Positions 1-10,662 of a stretch of 64,000 nt of DNA are shown here, piece after piece. The stretch covers positions 58,175 through 122,174 of the forward strand of contig NZ_AODK01000013.1 of assembly GCF_000525975.1 (NCBI RefSeq), in the 5' to 3' direction. How positions within the stretch are numbered: position 1 is the first letter of the stretch; each line of letters begins with the position of its first letter. The stretch is from Listeria rocourtiae FSL F6-920 (lineage in GTDB: Bacteria; Bacillota; Bacilli; Lactobacillales; Listeriaceae). Position numbers and translations under genes: made by a program. The notes under the pieces were generated by a model that saw only the letters and a list, made by a program, of their open reading frames with translations, had not been told where the DNA came from and searched no databases.

Positions 1-110
1 TGATTTACCGTATTTTTCACCAACCGTAAACCAAGAATCGTCGTATAAAAATATCGGTTTTCAGTAGCTGATTTTGTAAAAGCCGACACATGATGTATAC
101 CCGTAATCAT
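1..110 (-). CDS. VOC-family ring-cleaving dioxygenase-like protein, 5' part only
   Basis: A leftward reading frame opens with ATG at 110-108 and runs off the window edge, giving about 36 residues. It begins [19 protein letters not shown] and continues with a Tyr-rich helix and '[10 protein letters not shown]'. A GIHHV start followed by a helix leading into 'LGLRLVK' is typical of vicinal-oxygen-chelate extradiol dioxygenases and glyoxalase-like proteins of the MhqO/MhqA type, where the early His is a metal ligand. A purine-rich GTGAGGAT lies just before the ATG. The gene is divergent from the GH63 gene. The C-terminal domain that would settle the function is outside the window. Confidence 0.6.
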   Translation of the reverse strand, partial: MITGIHHVSAFTKSATENRYFYTTILGLRLVKNTVN

Positions 111-264
111 ATCCTCACATCCTTTCTCGTACTTCCTAAAAACAGTTTACCACTAAACTATAAAAAAATAAAGTACTTTGCTTATAAAAAGTAAGTTGAT
201 ATGCTTCTTAGTTCCAAATCCCTTATCAATAAAGCCTTTCCTAGCATTTATATAAAAAATAAGT

Positions 265-2678
<2,414 letters not shown>

Positions 2679-2702
2679 ATTTTTATACGAACAAATCATA
2701 TC

Positions 2703-2750
2703 GAGCTTATTCAGCGCTGTCAAAATTGATATCCTGAATAAGCTCTTTTG
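2703..2750 (+). terminator. Rho-independent terminator of the GH63 gene
   Basis: Twelve-base perfect arms GAGCTTATTCAG (2703-2714) and CTGAATAAGCTC (2734-2745) are followed by TTTT. The loop is long, 19 nt. Confidence 0.8.
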
Positions 2751-2751
2751 C

Positions 2752-2790
2752 AAAAAACAGGCTCCAAAGCCAATTCTAGCTTTGAAACCT
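2752..2790 (-). terminator. Terminator of the leftward ABC operon
   Basis: On the minus strand, CAAAGC and GCTTTG arms around an 8-nt loop, extended by GG/CC pairs, are followed by a run of six T. It lies just past the stop of the ABC permease gene. Confidence 0.65.
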
Positions 2791-2806
2791 CATTTTACTT
2801 AAATAT

Positions 2807-3787
2807 TCAATAAACATCTCGCTTCATAAATACCCAATAAGATATAATCAATCCGGCAATCGTCCAAACAAGCAATGTCACAACTGAAAACCCTAGCGTC
2901 ATTCCATCTACTGGTGGGCTCGTTCCATTCAAATAATTCGTTAGCTGTAAATTTACCATGAATAAATATTTTGCACTTGGCCAAGATGATACGAGATTAC
3001 TCAAAATAGATCCTGTAATCAGTGATGACAACATAATGCCCATTACGGCTGCGGTGCTCCTAACCAACACCGAACACATCAATGTTAGCACCCCAATTAC
3101 TATCGCGACTAACCACGCCAAGCCAAATTCCATTAATAGATACTGCCACATCGGTAATGAATAAACGCCCGCTGTTCCAACAGCATCCCCGCTTACATCA
3201 AATCCTGTCAGAATTGGTGCCGTCCAGCCGCCATAACCGAACACAACTCCCGATATAGCATATGCAATAATGGCCGATGCCAACAAAATAATCGATACAG
3301 ACAGCATCATTGAAATAAATTTACTCGTCAAGATGCGCCAACGCTTCACCGGCCTTGTCAGCAAGAATTTTATGGTCCCACTCCCCGACTCCGATGAAAT
3401 TAAATCTGCGGCAATTACCATTACGAATAATGGAAACAGCAACCCAATTCCATTTTCAACAAATGATTTCAAGAAAGTTGGAGCTCCGGGCGCATTCGGA
3501 TTCACATCCTTATCTAAGTAATACTGCAACTGACCAAGCGTCACACGCATATATTTCTTATACTCATCCGGAATACGATTCGAGCTCAGGCGGTTTTCGA
3601 TATCCACAATCTGCTGCTGCACCTGCACATGCCAATCCGTCGTCCCCGATTTTTGTTCATCCTCCTGATGTTGTCTAAACTGCGCATACGTAAAAATTCC
3701 TACAATAATTGCAACTAAAAATAAAATAATAAGGAGGCGGCGTTTGCGATAAAGCTTCAACTGCTCATTATAAACTAAGTTAATCAA
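2807..3787 (-). CDS. ABC-2 type transporter permease
   Basis: This 326-residue membrane protein has a first helix at residues 17-37, a large extracytoplasmic loop (about 38-105), and five or so helices after 'GLLFPLFVMVIAADLISSE'. The segment 'SGSGTIKFLLTRPVKRWRI' is the cytosolic loop typical of ABC-2 permeases related to YtrC/NatB. Its start overlaps the ATPase gene by 8 bases, so the two are translationally coupled and form one exporter. Substrate is unknown; antimicrobial peptide or antibiotic export is common for this pairing but not shown here. Confidence 0.82.
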   Translation of the reverse strand: MINLVYNEQLKLYRKRRLLIILFLVAIIVGIFTYAQFRQHQEDEQKSGTTDWHVQVQQQIVDIENRLSSNRIPDEYKKYMRVTLGQLQYYLDKDVNPNAPGAPTFLKSFVENGIGLLFPLFVMVIAADLISSESGSGTIKFLLTRPVKRWRILTSKFISMMLSVSIILLASAIIAYAISGVVFGYGGWTAPILTGFDVSGDAVGTAGVYSLPMWQYLLMEFGLAWLVAIVIGVLTLMCSVLVRSTAAVMGIMLSSLITGSILSNLVSSWPSAKYLFMVNLQLTNYLNGTSPPVDGMTLGFSVVTLLVWTIAGLIISYWVFMKRDVY

Positions 3788-4685
3788 TGCCTTGTCCTCC
3801 TGTCAGTTCAATAAACAAATCTTCTAAAGATGGCGTAATCTTCTGCATTTCAAGTACTTGAACACCGGCACGTACGACCCGACTATTCCAAACCGGTAGT
3901 TTATCCGCCTCAAAACTCGTGTAAAACGCGCCATCCTGCTCTATCACTTCCGTCATTTCTGCCAAAATCGCCGCGCCCTTTGCCATCGGTTCAAAACGCC
4001 AGCGTGTTTTTTCGCGATCAGATAACAACTTATCCACATCATCTGTCGCAATAATTTCACCATTCGTCATAATAGCCACGCGATCACACAACAACTGAAT
4101 TTCGCTAAGTAAATGCGAAGAAACTAGTACGCTAATTCCTTCCTTTTTCGCCAAATAACGAATAAAATCACGCATTTCACGAATTCCCGAGGGATCCAGC
4201 CCATTCGTTGGTTCATCTAAAATCAGTAACTTCGGATTTGGCAGAAGCGCTTGTGCAATTCCTAAACGCTGGCGCATCCCAAGTGAGTATGTAGAAACCC
4301 GGTCATGAACGCGTGCTGTCATCCCAACAAGGTCGGTTACCTCCTGCAAACGTTCTGGCTTAATGGAACGATCCATCCGCGCAAAATACGCCAAGTTCTC
4401 CCAACCTGTTAAAAATGGATAGAACTCCGGATTCTCCACAATACACCCCAGACTCTTCATTGCCTCGGTGAAATGCTTCTGAATATCTTTTCCACCAATT
4501 AGAATCGTACCAGAAGTTGGCTTTATCAGTCCAACGAGCATCCGAATTGTCGTCGTTTTACCTGCACCATTTGGCCCTAAAAAACCGAATACTTCGCCCT
4601 CATTTACTTCAAAACTCAAGTTCTTAATAATTTCCCGCTTGCCAATTTTCTTATTCAAGTCTTGCACTAAAAGCGCCGTCGTCAT
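3780..4685 (-). CDS. ABC transporter ATP-binding protein
   Basis: This 301-residue ATPase drives the permease encoded next to it. Walker A is GPNGAGKT near residue 39, the signature is 'YSLGMRQRLGIAQALL', Walker B is 'LLILDEPTNGLDP', and the switch His lies in 'VLVSSHLLSEI'. The C-terminal 80 residues form the extension usual in the BcrA/YtrB/NatA drug-export class. It overlaps the GDSL gene upstream by 4 bases and the permease downstream by 8, so it is part of a compact operon. Confidence 0.88.
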   Translation of the reverse strand: MTTALLVQDLNKKIGKREIIKNLSFEVNEGEVFGFLGPNGAGKTTTIRMLVGLIKPTSGTILIGGKDIQKHFTEAMKSLGCIVENPEFYPFLTGWENLAYFARMDRSIKPERLQEVTDLVGMTARVHDRVSTYSLGMRQRLGIAQALLPNPKLLILDEPTNGLDPSGIREMRDFIRYLAKKEGISVLVSSHLLSEIQLLCDRVAIMTNGEIIATDDVDKLLSDREKTRWRFEPMAKGAAILAEMTEVIEQDGAFYTSFEADKLPVWNSRVVRAGVQVLEMQKITPSLEDLFIELTGGQGID

Positions 4686-5477
4686 TTCGCATCACTCTCC
4701 TCATCCGTTGTCATGACACTTGATACCCGATCTGCAAATAGCTGGTAGCCAGCTCCGTTCGGATGAAAATGATCACTCGATAAATATTTCTTGCCATTCA
4801 AAATAAAGTAGTCATATGTTGGAACATATACTACACGCGAAAACTTGCTCGCTAAATTCTGCGTATCCATGTTCCATTTTGCTGCAATACTTGCCAATTC
4901 CGCTCGGTTTTTCACATCCACAAACGGGTTGTACAAGCCAAGATGATATATGACTGCATCTTTATTTAGCGCTCGAATTCGCGCATACGTCTGCTCTAAG
5001 TTTTTTAAATACGCTGTCTCGTTTTTTTGAATTTCTGACGCATTTAAATCTTCTAATGCCGCACCGCCACGAAACAAATCATTCCCACCAATTGTCATAA
5101 AAATCACGTCAGCATTTGTCACTTGTTGCGCAATTTCTTTTTGACCTAGCTGGTTGAGCAACTGGTTGCTACGCGCGCCACTTATAGCCAAATTCGATAG
5201 TGTCACTTTTGTTCCTTTTTTTTTCGAGTGTATCCACGACGCGACGAACATAGCCTTTGCCATCCGTATCACCAACGCCCGCCGTAAGCGAATCACCAAG
5301 GCCCGTCACTTGGAACCTATCTGATTGCTTTGTTTCCGTCTTCGTTTCTGTTTTTTCAACCGTGTTATTTCCCGATTTCGTATATCCTTGTGCCACGGCG
5401 ATTAAACCCGCAATACATAGCAGTAGCGCTAACACCGAAATCCAAGTCATTATAATTATCCATTTATTTCGCTTCAA
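4682..5477 (-). CDS. GDSL-family lipase/esterase, frame-disrupted
   Basis: Two overlapping frames (5477 to about 5220, then about 5220 to 4682) together encode one SGNH hydrolase of about 264 residues. The first gives a membrane helix and the catalytic block 'VTGLGDSLTAGVGD'. The second gives 'AISGARS' (block II Gly), 'MTIGGNDL' (block III Asn) and 'SSDHFHPNGAGY' (block V Asp-x-x-His). The break is at the nine-base T run 5216-5224; with eight bases the frame reads LEKKGTKVTLSNLAISG without a gap. I infer a homopolymer over-call. The protein is probably anchored outside the membrane and resembles B. subtilis YpmR-type lipases. ATGA overlaps on both sides place it inside the ABC operon. Confidence 0.8.
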
Positions 5478-6298
5478 GTCTGTTCCTCCTGTTCGCCTCT
5501 GTTAGCCCCTCCCACAAATAAAAGGAAGCCTATAAACCCTGTTAAACCAACAAATAATGGCAAAATTGTTAGCATCGTTAATGCTACATCATCACCTCGT
5601 AAAGCTTGTATTTGCAGCCACCCAAAAAGTAATTCCCGCACCGCAATACCCATCCCAACATATGCCAAAAGCAAGTGCCACTTTTGAAAAAGCAGAAAAG
5701 CCATTAAAATAAAAGCAAATGCAACGAATAAATATTCTCCCATTGAAATCATCGCTGGATAAAAAATCGTTTTTTGAAAATCGAGTCCATCCCAGTCTTT
5801 CTTTTCTATATACGCTTGATACCTCAAAGCAGCGAGCAGAATTCCAAGTCCAGCACCGATTAATACCATAACAAAACCGCTAGCCGTAAGTATCCGTTTC
5901 TCCTTTTTTACAATAATCTTTTCATTTTCAGTCGTGTAGAACAAAACAAATGCTGCAAACATAGCTAAGCCGACCAACATCGTCAAAATATTGGCATTTT
6001 GCACATTTACTACTTCTTCCACTCCGATAACCGCACGAATCACAAAATACGTGAAGTAAGTGACAAATAACAAGCTAACCACCACTTCTGTCCCTTTTAG
6101 CCGGCGATCAGAATAAGATAAAATCGTCGTTACAATCATAATAACGGAAAGTCCTAGTTCAATAATCCAGTACAAGCTTGATCGCTCCTGATCTAGAAGC
6201 GTCAAATACATCAACCGCCGAACAGCACCAAGGCCTGTTATAACACCAAACATCATCATTAGCGCCATACCAATTTGATGCATATAATATTTTCTCAT
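5474..6298 (-). CDS. Polytopic membrane protein of unknown function
   Basis: I do not recognise this family. The protein of about 274 residues has some eight hydrophobic segments, starting 'MHQIGMALMMMFGVITGLG' and ending 'LPLFVGLTGFIGFLLFVGG', with a short acidic tail. The frame is open to 6454, but the upstream part is soluble and overlaps the preceding gene, so I place the start at ATG 6298, just after GAAGGA; ATG 6286 is an alternative. Its stop overlaps the GDSL gene start by 4 bases (ATGA), indicating coupling. A role tied to the esterase or exporter is likely from context only. Confidence 0.6.
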   Translation of the reverse strand: MRKYYMHQIGMALMMMFGVITGLGAVRRLMYLTLLDQERSSLYWIIELGLSVIMIVTTILSYSDRRLKGTEVVVSLLFVTYFTYFVIRAVIGVEEVVNVQNANILTMLVGLAMFAAFVLFYTTENEKIIVKKEKRILTASGFVMVLIGAGLGILLAALRYQAYIEKKDWDGLDFQKTIFYPAMISMGEYLFVAFAFILMAFLLFQKWHLLLAYVGMGIAVRELLFGWLQIQALRGDDVALTMLTILPLFVGLTGFIGFLLFVGGANRGEQEEQT

Positions 6299-6420
6299 TC
6301 CTTCACCAGCCTTTCGCCACTTTTGATTAAGTATAGCAGAATTGCTGACAAAGCTAAACAAAAAAGCCGAAACAGACTGAAAATCAACATCTCTGCCAAT
6401 TTCATCTATTTCAGCTTTCC

Positions 6421-6774
6421 TTACTCGGCTGCGTTCATTAATTTTTCCTTCCACAGCTCCAGTAAAACATCTAATTCTTCCTTAATATCTTGATTCGTCA
6501 TCTCATCCTTGATATCAACGAGCTCTAATTCCTCTAAATCAATCGTCTCCATACCATATTTCTTTGCTTCATCCGCAATTGTCCATGGCAAAGCGCCCGG
6601 CATATTCATTTTTTGGGCAAACGAATATTTGTTCTGAATCCCCTTCAAATCCATACTAGCCGCCAAAGCATAAATACCCGTCTCCTTACTAATAAAGCGG
6701 TATACGCCTGCTCGATGCTTCATTTGCTTGTACGCATTGATTTTCTCCTTACGTGACTCTTTCTCCGATGCCAT
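6421..6774 (-). CDS. Small GIY-YIG nuclease-like protein
   Basis: This 117-residue protein has the layout of the small GIY-YIG-family proteins of Firmicutes: a basic start 'KEKINAYKQMKHRAGVYRF', a central 'YALAASMDLKGIQNKYSFAQ', and an acidic end 'EELDVLLELWKEKL'. I make this link from recall of the family pattern. The catalytic Tyr and Arg of true GIY-YIG nucleases are not clearly all present, so activity is uncertain. ATG 6774 and an in-frame TTG at 6777 both follow AGGAGG; I chose ATG. It lies 14 bases after the preceding gene in a shared operon. Confidence 0.55.
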   Translation of the reverse strand: MASEKESRKEKINAYKQMKHRAGVYRFISKETGIYALAASMDLKGIQNKYSFAQKMNMPGALPWTIADEAKKYGMETIDLEELELVDIKDEMTNQDIKEELDVLLELWKEKLMNAAE

Positions 6775-6788
6775 CAAAAAATCTCCTC

Positions 6789-7268
6789 CTAATAGCCAGC
6801 TTCTTTCAAAATATGACTCAACGTCCGCAATCGCTCACTTAAAAGTTCGTCACTATCTGCCATAGCCTGTTGAAATAGCGCAATATCTTCGTCAATCAGT
6901 TGATTATCATCACACACCGAGACCGTCATCGCATCACCTTGCAAACCAATCCGATCAATTTGTGGATTCTCTTTATCATATAATCCTTCATATTTATAAG
7001 CATCTTTAAAATAAAGCTTTGACCGTCCAATCAAAATGGCCAAATCTAACACACGATGCAACGGTAATTCTTCCGATTGGCGAGACCATTTCCCACCAGT
7101 ATGCCGCCATACTTTCGCTGAAATATCTAACTTGCCGCGATCATTCCATTGCGCTAAACCAAGTGACAAGCCCTTTGCATCCGAATTGTATGCGTATTTG
7201 CCATCCACTTCTTCATAGTTTTCAGCAACAATGACTGGTTTATGTTTTAAATTTGTTGGGATTTTCAT
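6789..7268 (-). CDS. Conserved protein of unknown function (DUF6530-like)
   Basis: This 159-residue soluble protein opens 'MKIPTNLKHKPVIVAENY' and contains 'LSLGLAQWNDRGKLDISAKV', 'WSRQSEELPLHRVLDLAIL' and 'IDRIGLQGDAMTVSV'. I recall similar sequences filed as DUF6530; no biochemical role is known to me. There is no signal peptide or membrane helix. ATG 7268 follows AAGGAGAGG. It is the first gene of a leftward run, directly behind a promoter with a palindromic operator. Confidence 0.6.
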   Translation of the reverse strand: MKIPTNLKHKPVIVAENYEEVDGKYAYNSDAKGLSLGLAQWNDRGKLDISAKVWRHTGGKWSRQSEELPLHRVLDLAILIGRSKLYFKDAYKYEGLYDKENPQIDRIGLQGDAMTVSVCDDNQLIDEDIALFQQAMADSDELLSERLRTLSHILKEAGY

Positions 7269-7287
7269 GGTACCTCTCCTTTAGTAG

Positions 7288-7335
7288 TTTAGTAAATTAC
7301 TAAATTAGTATAACAGTATCTTCATAGAAAATCAA
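7288..7335 (-). promoter_or_regulatory. SigA promoter with 17-bp palindromic operator
   Basis: Reading leftward, TTGATT (7335-7330), a 17-base spacer and TATACT (7312-7307) form a good SigA promoter. Immediately downstream, 7304-7288 is TTTAGTAA-A-TTACTAAA, a perfect palindrome with 8-base arms, flanked by further TTAGTA units on both sides. Its position over the start site fits a repressor operator. The regulator is not encoded nearby in this window. Confidence 0.65.
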
Positions 7336-7354
7336 CCTATCAAAAAACACTAAC

Positions 7355-8116
7355 CTATTGGATAGTGTCAAATTGAATTCTTACACGTTTTATTCGTAGT
7401 GGAATCTCGATTTCTCCAGAAGCTAAAACCTGAATTTCCATTTGTTTTTTATCTTTAAGAACTTGGTATCTCGCCACTTTAGGGAGCACAAAATCCTCCA
7501 GTTTTGTAATCAAATAGCAACCATTTTCGACGCGCACATTTCCCTCGATAAAATAAGGATGGCCTAGCAAATTTTCAGCTTTTTCAAAATCGCCCTCATA
7601 CAAGGCCGTCCTGATATCCGTCGAGCTCACTTTATGATTGGCACCATCTCGCAGAAACGGAATTTCCGTCACTGGAACAGAGCGTTCACCACACAAATCC
7701 ATCAGCAAATCAACATCCGAATCTCGTCCTTTTCCGAAATTAAAGCTCTCACCAACAACAATATGCGATAAGTTCAATCCGTCCAAATGATCTCTAATGA
7801 ACGTTTCCGCAGATGTTTCTGCATACTTTTCTGTAAAAGCAACATTGTACACCTTATCTACGCCAAAATGCGCCAGCCATCTGAATTTTTCCATATCAGG
7901 TGTAATTGAGCGCTGGTAAGCAGGATTTCTTTTCAGCGCCCATAACGGATGTGGTGTGAAGCATACAACTGCTAATTTTTCATCGGGTCTGCAAAATGAT
8001 TTAGCCCGTGCCAATAAATGCTGATGCCCTTTGTGAACACCATCAAACTTGCCAATAACTAAGACTACCGGGTCTATACTATCCGGTAACCGATCCCTCA
8101 CTTGAAAAATATCCAT
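7355..8116 (-). CDS. FAD synthetase-family protein (FMN adenylyltransferase domain only)
   Basis: This 253-residue protein carries the nucleotidyltransferase domain of bifunctional RibF. Motifs seen are 'IGKFDGVHKGHQHLL' (G-FDGVH-GH), 'FTPHPLWALKR', 'VVGESFNFGKGRDSD' and 'KVSSTDIRTAL', which correspond to FAD synthetase sites that bind ATP and FMN. RibF is about 310 residues with a C-terminal riboflavin kinase domain; here only about 75 residues follow and lack the PTAN-type kinase motif. It is therefore probably a monofunctional FMN adenylyltransferase paralogue or a relative with another substrate. The housekeeping ribF is expected elsewhere. Confidence 0.75.
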   Translation of the reverse strand: MDIFQVRDRLPDSIDPVVLVIGKFDGVHKGHQHLLARAKSFCRPDEKLAVVCFTPHPLWALKRNPAYQRSITPDMEKFRWLAHFGVDKVYNVAFTEKYAETSAETFIRDHLDGLNLSHIVVGESFNFGKGRDSDVDLLMDLCGERSVPVTEIPFLRDGANHKVSSTDIRTALYEGDFEKAENLLGHPYFIEGNVRVENGCYLITKLEDFVLPKVARYQVLKDKKQMEIQVLASGEIEIPLRIKRVRIQFDTIQ

Positions 8117-8211
8117 TCCAGCTTCACTCCTCTACCATACAAAGATACCGCATTTCACTACCACTTCTCAACTCCTTTGCTCTAATCGCTAACAAATAGT
8201 AAGCAACTAGA

Positions 8212-8240
8212 TTGAAATATTCACCTTGGCGCGTTATACT
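8212..8240 (+). promoter_or_regulatory. SigA promoter of the DsbA-like gene
   Basis: TTGAAA (8212-8217), a 17-base spacer and TATACT (8235-8240) lie 40 bases before the start codon. This also shows that the longer reading frame opening at 8212 cannot be the true gene. Confidence 0.7.
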
Positions 8241-8280
8241 GTTCACAGATGAACAAATTATTCTTTTAGGAGGAATACAC

Positions 8281-8979
8281 ATGAAAGTAGAAATTTGGTC
8301 GGACTTCGCATGTCCGTTTTGTTATATTGGAAAACGCAATTTTGAGAAGGGTTTAAAGGAATTTGGCAAGGAGGTCGAAATAGAATATCGCAGTTTCGAA
8401 CTTGACCCAAGCGCGCCGACTCAATACGATCAAACGATGGATGAAATTTTAGCTGAAAAATACGGCATGACAGTCGAAAAAGCCAAAAGCATGAATGATC
8501 AAGTAAGCGCCCAAGCCAAAACAGTTGGTCTTGACTACCATTTCGATACAATGGTTCCAACAAACACATTTGATGCCCACCGCTTGCTCCAATTTGCTAA
8601 AACAAAAGGAACTTCTGAAAGCGTGAAAGAAGCGCTACTCTATTCCTACTTCACAGAATCTAAAAATCTCAGCGACCACGAAACATTGGCAACAATAGCC
8701 GAGGCGAATGGCTTAGACAAAACTGAGACGCTAGAAATGTTAGCAAGTGATGCTTTTGCAACAAATGTTCGAGATGATGAACAAACTGGTGCATCACTCG
8801 GGATTCAAGGCGTTCCATTTTTTGTAATCAATGAAAAATATGGCGTGTCCGGCGCACAACCCGCAACTAGTTTTACAGAAGTTTTAAATAAAGTTTGGAA
8901 AGAGGAAAACCCTCTTACCATGCTAAACAAAGAGGATTCTGAAGACCAGTGTTGCTCAGGCGGATCATGTAATTGCTAA
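8281..8979 (+). CDS. DsbA family (FrnE-like) oxidoreductase
   Basis: This 232-residue thioredoxin-fold protein has the active-site motif CPFC in 'WSDFACPFCYIGKRNF' at residues 11-14, a helical insertion, and the cis-Pro segment 'LGIQGVPFFVINEKYG'. These are hallmarks of the cytosolic FrnE/DsbA group; there is no signal peptide. The tail ends in a Cys-rich 'CCSGGSCNC', which could bind metal or take part in thiol exchange. ATG 8281 follows AGGAGG. It is monocistronic, with a promoter upstream and a strong terminator downstream. Confidence 0.85.
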   Translation: MKVEIWSDFACPFCYIGKRNFEKGLKEFGKEVEIEYRSFELDPSAPTQYDQTMDEILAEKYGMTVEKAKSMNDQVSAQAKTVGLDYHFDTMVPTNTFDAHRLLQFAKTKGTSESVKEALLYSYFTESKNLSDHETLATIAEANGLDKTETLEMLASDAFATNVRDDEQTGASLGIQGVPFFVINEKYGVSGAQPATSFTEVLNKVWKEENPLTMLNKEDSEDQCCSGGSCNC

Positions 8980-8991
8980 TTATATACAATC

Positions 8992-9021
8992 AAAAACCAC
9001 ATTCTGCGCGAATGTGGTTTT
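8992..9021 (+). terminator. Terminator of the DsbA-like gene
   Basis: AAAACCACATTC and GAATGTGGTTTT arms enclose a 5-nt loop and end in TTTTTT. The symmetrical A and T tracts let it also serve the opposite strand. Confidence 0.85.
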
Positions 9022-9026
9022 TTGCG

Positions 9027-9356
9027 TTATATGGCGTTAGACGACGAACTGGAATCTGGATTCAATGAAGCACCTGAATTCGCATCTGTATCGTCGCTAG
9101 AACCTGAGGTGCCATCGCCCTGTTGACTTCTCGGTCCCCCACCCGGTGGTGTTCCATATGTCTCATCCGTTCCACCCATCTGTGAGTGTCCGCTACTTGG
9201 CATATACCCATCATTATTCATCTCCGCTTGATTTTGATTAAAAAGTGCAAAACCCATAAATGATATCGTCATAACAGAAACAATACTCACAATAATAGTG
9301 CTCCATTTCCATTTGTTCACTTGTTTCTTCGGTGCCGTTTCAAATTCATTATTCAT
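9027..9356 (-). CDS. Small membrane-anchored protein with Ser/Gly-rich tail
   Basis: No family is recognised. The 109-residue protein has a cytosolic basic start, one hydrophobic helix at about residues 19-42, and an outside tail of about 65 residues of low complexity, rich in Ser, Gly, Asp and Pro (for example 'GTPPGGGPRSQQGDGT'). ATG 9356 follows AAGGAG with a 10-base gap. The reading frame is supported by its RBS and position between a terminator and the next gene, not by homology. Confidence 0.55.
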   Translation of the reverse strand: MNNEFETAPKKQVNKWKWSTIIVSIVSVMTISFMGFALFNQNQAEMNNDGYMPSSGHSQMGGTDETYGTPPGGGPRSQQGDGTSGSSDDTDANSGASLNPDSSSSSNAI

Positions 9357-9443
9357 GTAATTCCAGCTCCTTTCACTATATGATTATCTTATCCGATAAA
9401 TAAGAAAAAATTATGAACGAGCCATGAAATTTATAATAACATT

Positions 9444-9923
9444 CTAAAAAGGCATTTCGCGATTCAATAACCATCTTTTCCGGTCAACATCACTTCCATT
9501 ATAACCACCTAACTTCCCACCAGCTTGAATCACGCGGTGACATGGAATAATAATCGGAATTGGATTCGCACGATTCGCCTGGCCAACCGCCCTCACAGCT
9601 TTTGGACTCCCCACCCACTCTGCGATGTCCTTATAGGAAACCACTGCACCATACGGAATCTGTTGCAAAGACTGCCATACCTTCATCTGAAAATCCGTTC
9701 CTCTCACTTCCAACGGCACCGTAAAACTATTTATTTCTCCAATAAAAAAAGCGCTCAACTCATCTTTCAATCGTCGCATCAGCTCATTTTCTTCTGTCCT
9801 AAAATCCATTCCAACCTGCAAAAAAGTTGCTTCATCATACGAGATATACCTTACAACGTTCTCTGTTACACCAAGATAAAGCTTTCCCAACGGAGAATCC
9901 ATTTCATTCACACAAAGTTGCAT
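9444..9923 (-). CDS. ogt: Methylated-DNA--protein-cysteine methyltransferase
   Basis: This 159-residue suicide enzyme takes the methyl group from O6-methylguanine onto its own Cys. The active-site motif is 'IIIPCHRVIQAGG', with the DNA-binding segment 'QSLQQIPYGAVVSYKDIAEW' and the Arg finger region 'PKAVRAVGQANRANP' upstream. Length is normal for Ogt. The frame is open further upstream to 9998, but the homologous part starts at 'MQLCVNEMDSPLGKLYLG', so I use ATG 9923, which follows GGAGAGG. Confidence 0.9.
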   Translation of the reverse strand: MQLCVNEMDSPLGKLYLGVTENVVRYISYDEATFLQVGMDFRTEENELMRRLKDELSAFFIGEINSFTVPLEVRGTDFQMKVWQSLQQIPYGAVVSYKDIAEWVGSPKAVRAVGQANRANPIPIIIPCHRVIQAGGKLGGYNGSDVDRKRWLLNREMPF

Positions 9924-10155
9924 TTTCCATCGCCTCTCCTTCTCTTTCCAAGTTACCACGTACACTACCAAATAACAAATATTGTTTTTTAGTAACAATT
10001 AACAACTATTCCAACAAAACCTCTCCATTCAAGATTATTCTTTTCAAAATAGGGTAAAAATGCCTTGTACGTTCTTCATGTGTGGAACATAGGATAACCT
10101 TTCAGAGAACTACATTGTTCATCTTAAGGGTTCATCAGATAGGAGGTTAAAAAAA

Positions 10156-10521
10156 ATGTCAAGAACAGTAGAATTAGTATTAGGTTTAATTGGTTCCATC
10201 ATCGGTTTAGTAGCTGGATTTTGGATTGTTGCTTACGGTAACGACATTACGGATTACATCCAAACCTTTACGTATTTTGATGGTGCGCTTGGGGATAGCA
10301 TTGCAACACTCGGTTGGATAACCATTATTGCATCTGCACTCGCCTTAGTGTCAACACTTCTCATTAAAAAAAGTCCACGTGGTTGGGGTGTTGTCCTAAC
10401 ACTTATCGGCATTATCATGTTCTTTGTAGTTGGTCAAATTTGGATTGTTTCTGGAATTCTAATCATTCTTGCTGGCTTAATGGCAATCTTTCGCGTCCCA
10501 TCGCCTAAATATGGATCATAG
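10156..10521 (+). CDS. Small four-helix membrane protein, DUF4064-like
   Basis: This 121-residue protein has four membrane helices, starting 'VELVLGLIGSIIGLVAGFW' and ending 'QIWIVSGILIILAGLMAIF', with a short loop around residue 35. The pattern fits the DUF4064 family of Listeria and lactobacilli, by recall. No function is known. ATG 10156 follows a perfect AGGAGG. A strong terminator follows, so it is a single-gene unit. Confidence 0.7.
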   Translation: MSRTVELVLGLIGSIIGLVAGFWIVAYGNDITDYIQTFTYFDGALGDSIATLGWITIIASALALVSTLLIKKSPRGWGVVLTLIGIIMFFVVGQIWIVSGILIILAGLMAIFRVPSPKYGS

Positions 10522-10540
10522 TCCAACCAAAAGCAAGTCG

Positions 10541-10621
10541 AAACTTAGCAAGTACTAGTGAAATCATGCCTACTAAAAGCATTTTCATTAGTGCTGCTAA
10601 GTTTTGGCTCGTTTTTTTTTT
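10541..10621 (+). terminator. Long-stem terminator
   Basis: AAACTTAGCA (10541-10550) pairs with TGCTAAGTTT (10595-10604). An inner stem pairs ACTAGTGAAA with TTTTCATTAGT. A T-rich tract of eleven bases follows shortly after. Confidence 0.8.
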
Positions 10622-10662
10622 TATTTTTAGTGTAATCTAGATAAAAGGGGGTTTTTTTGATA

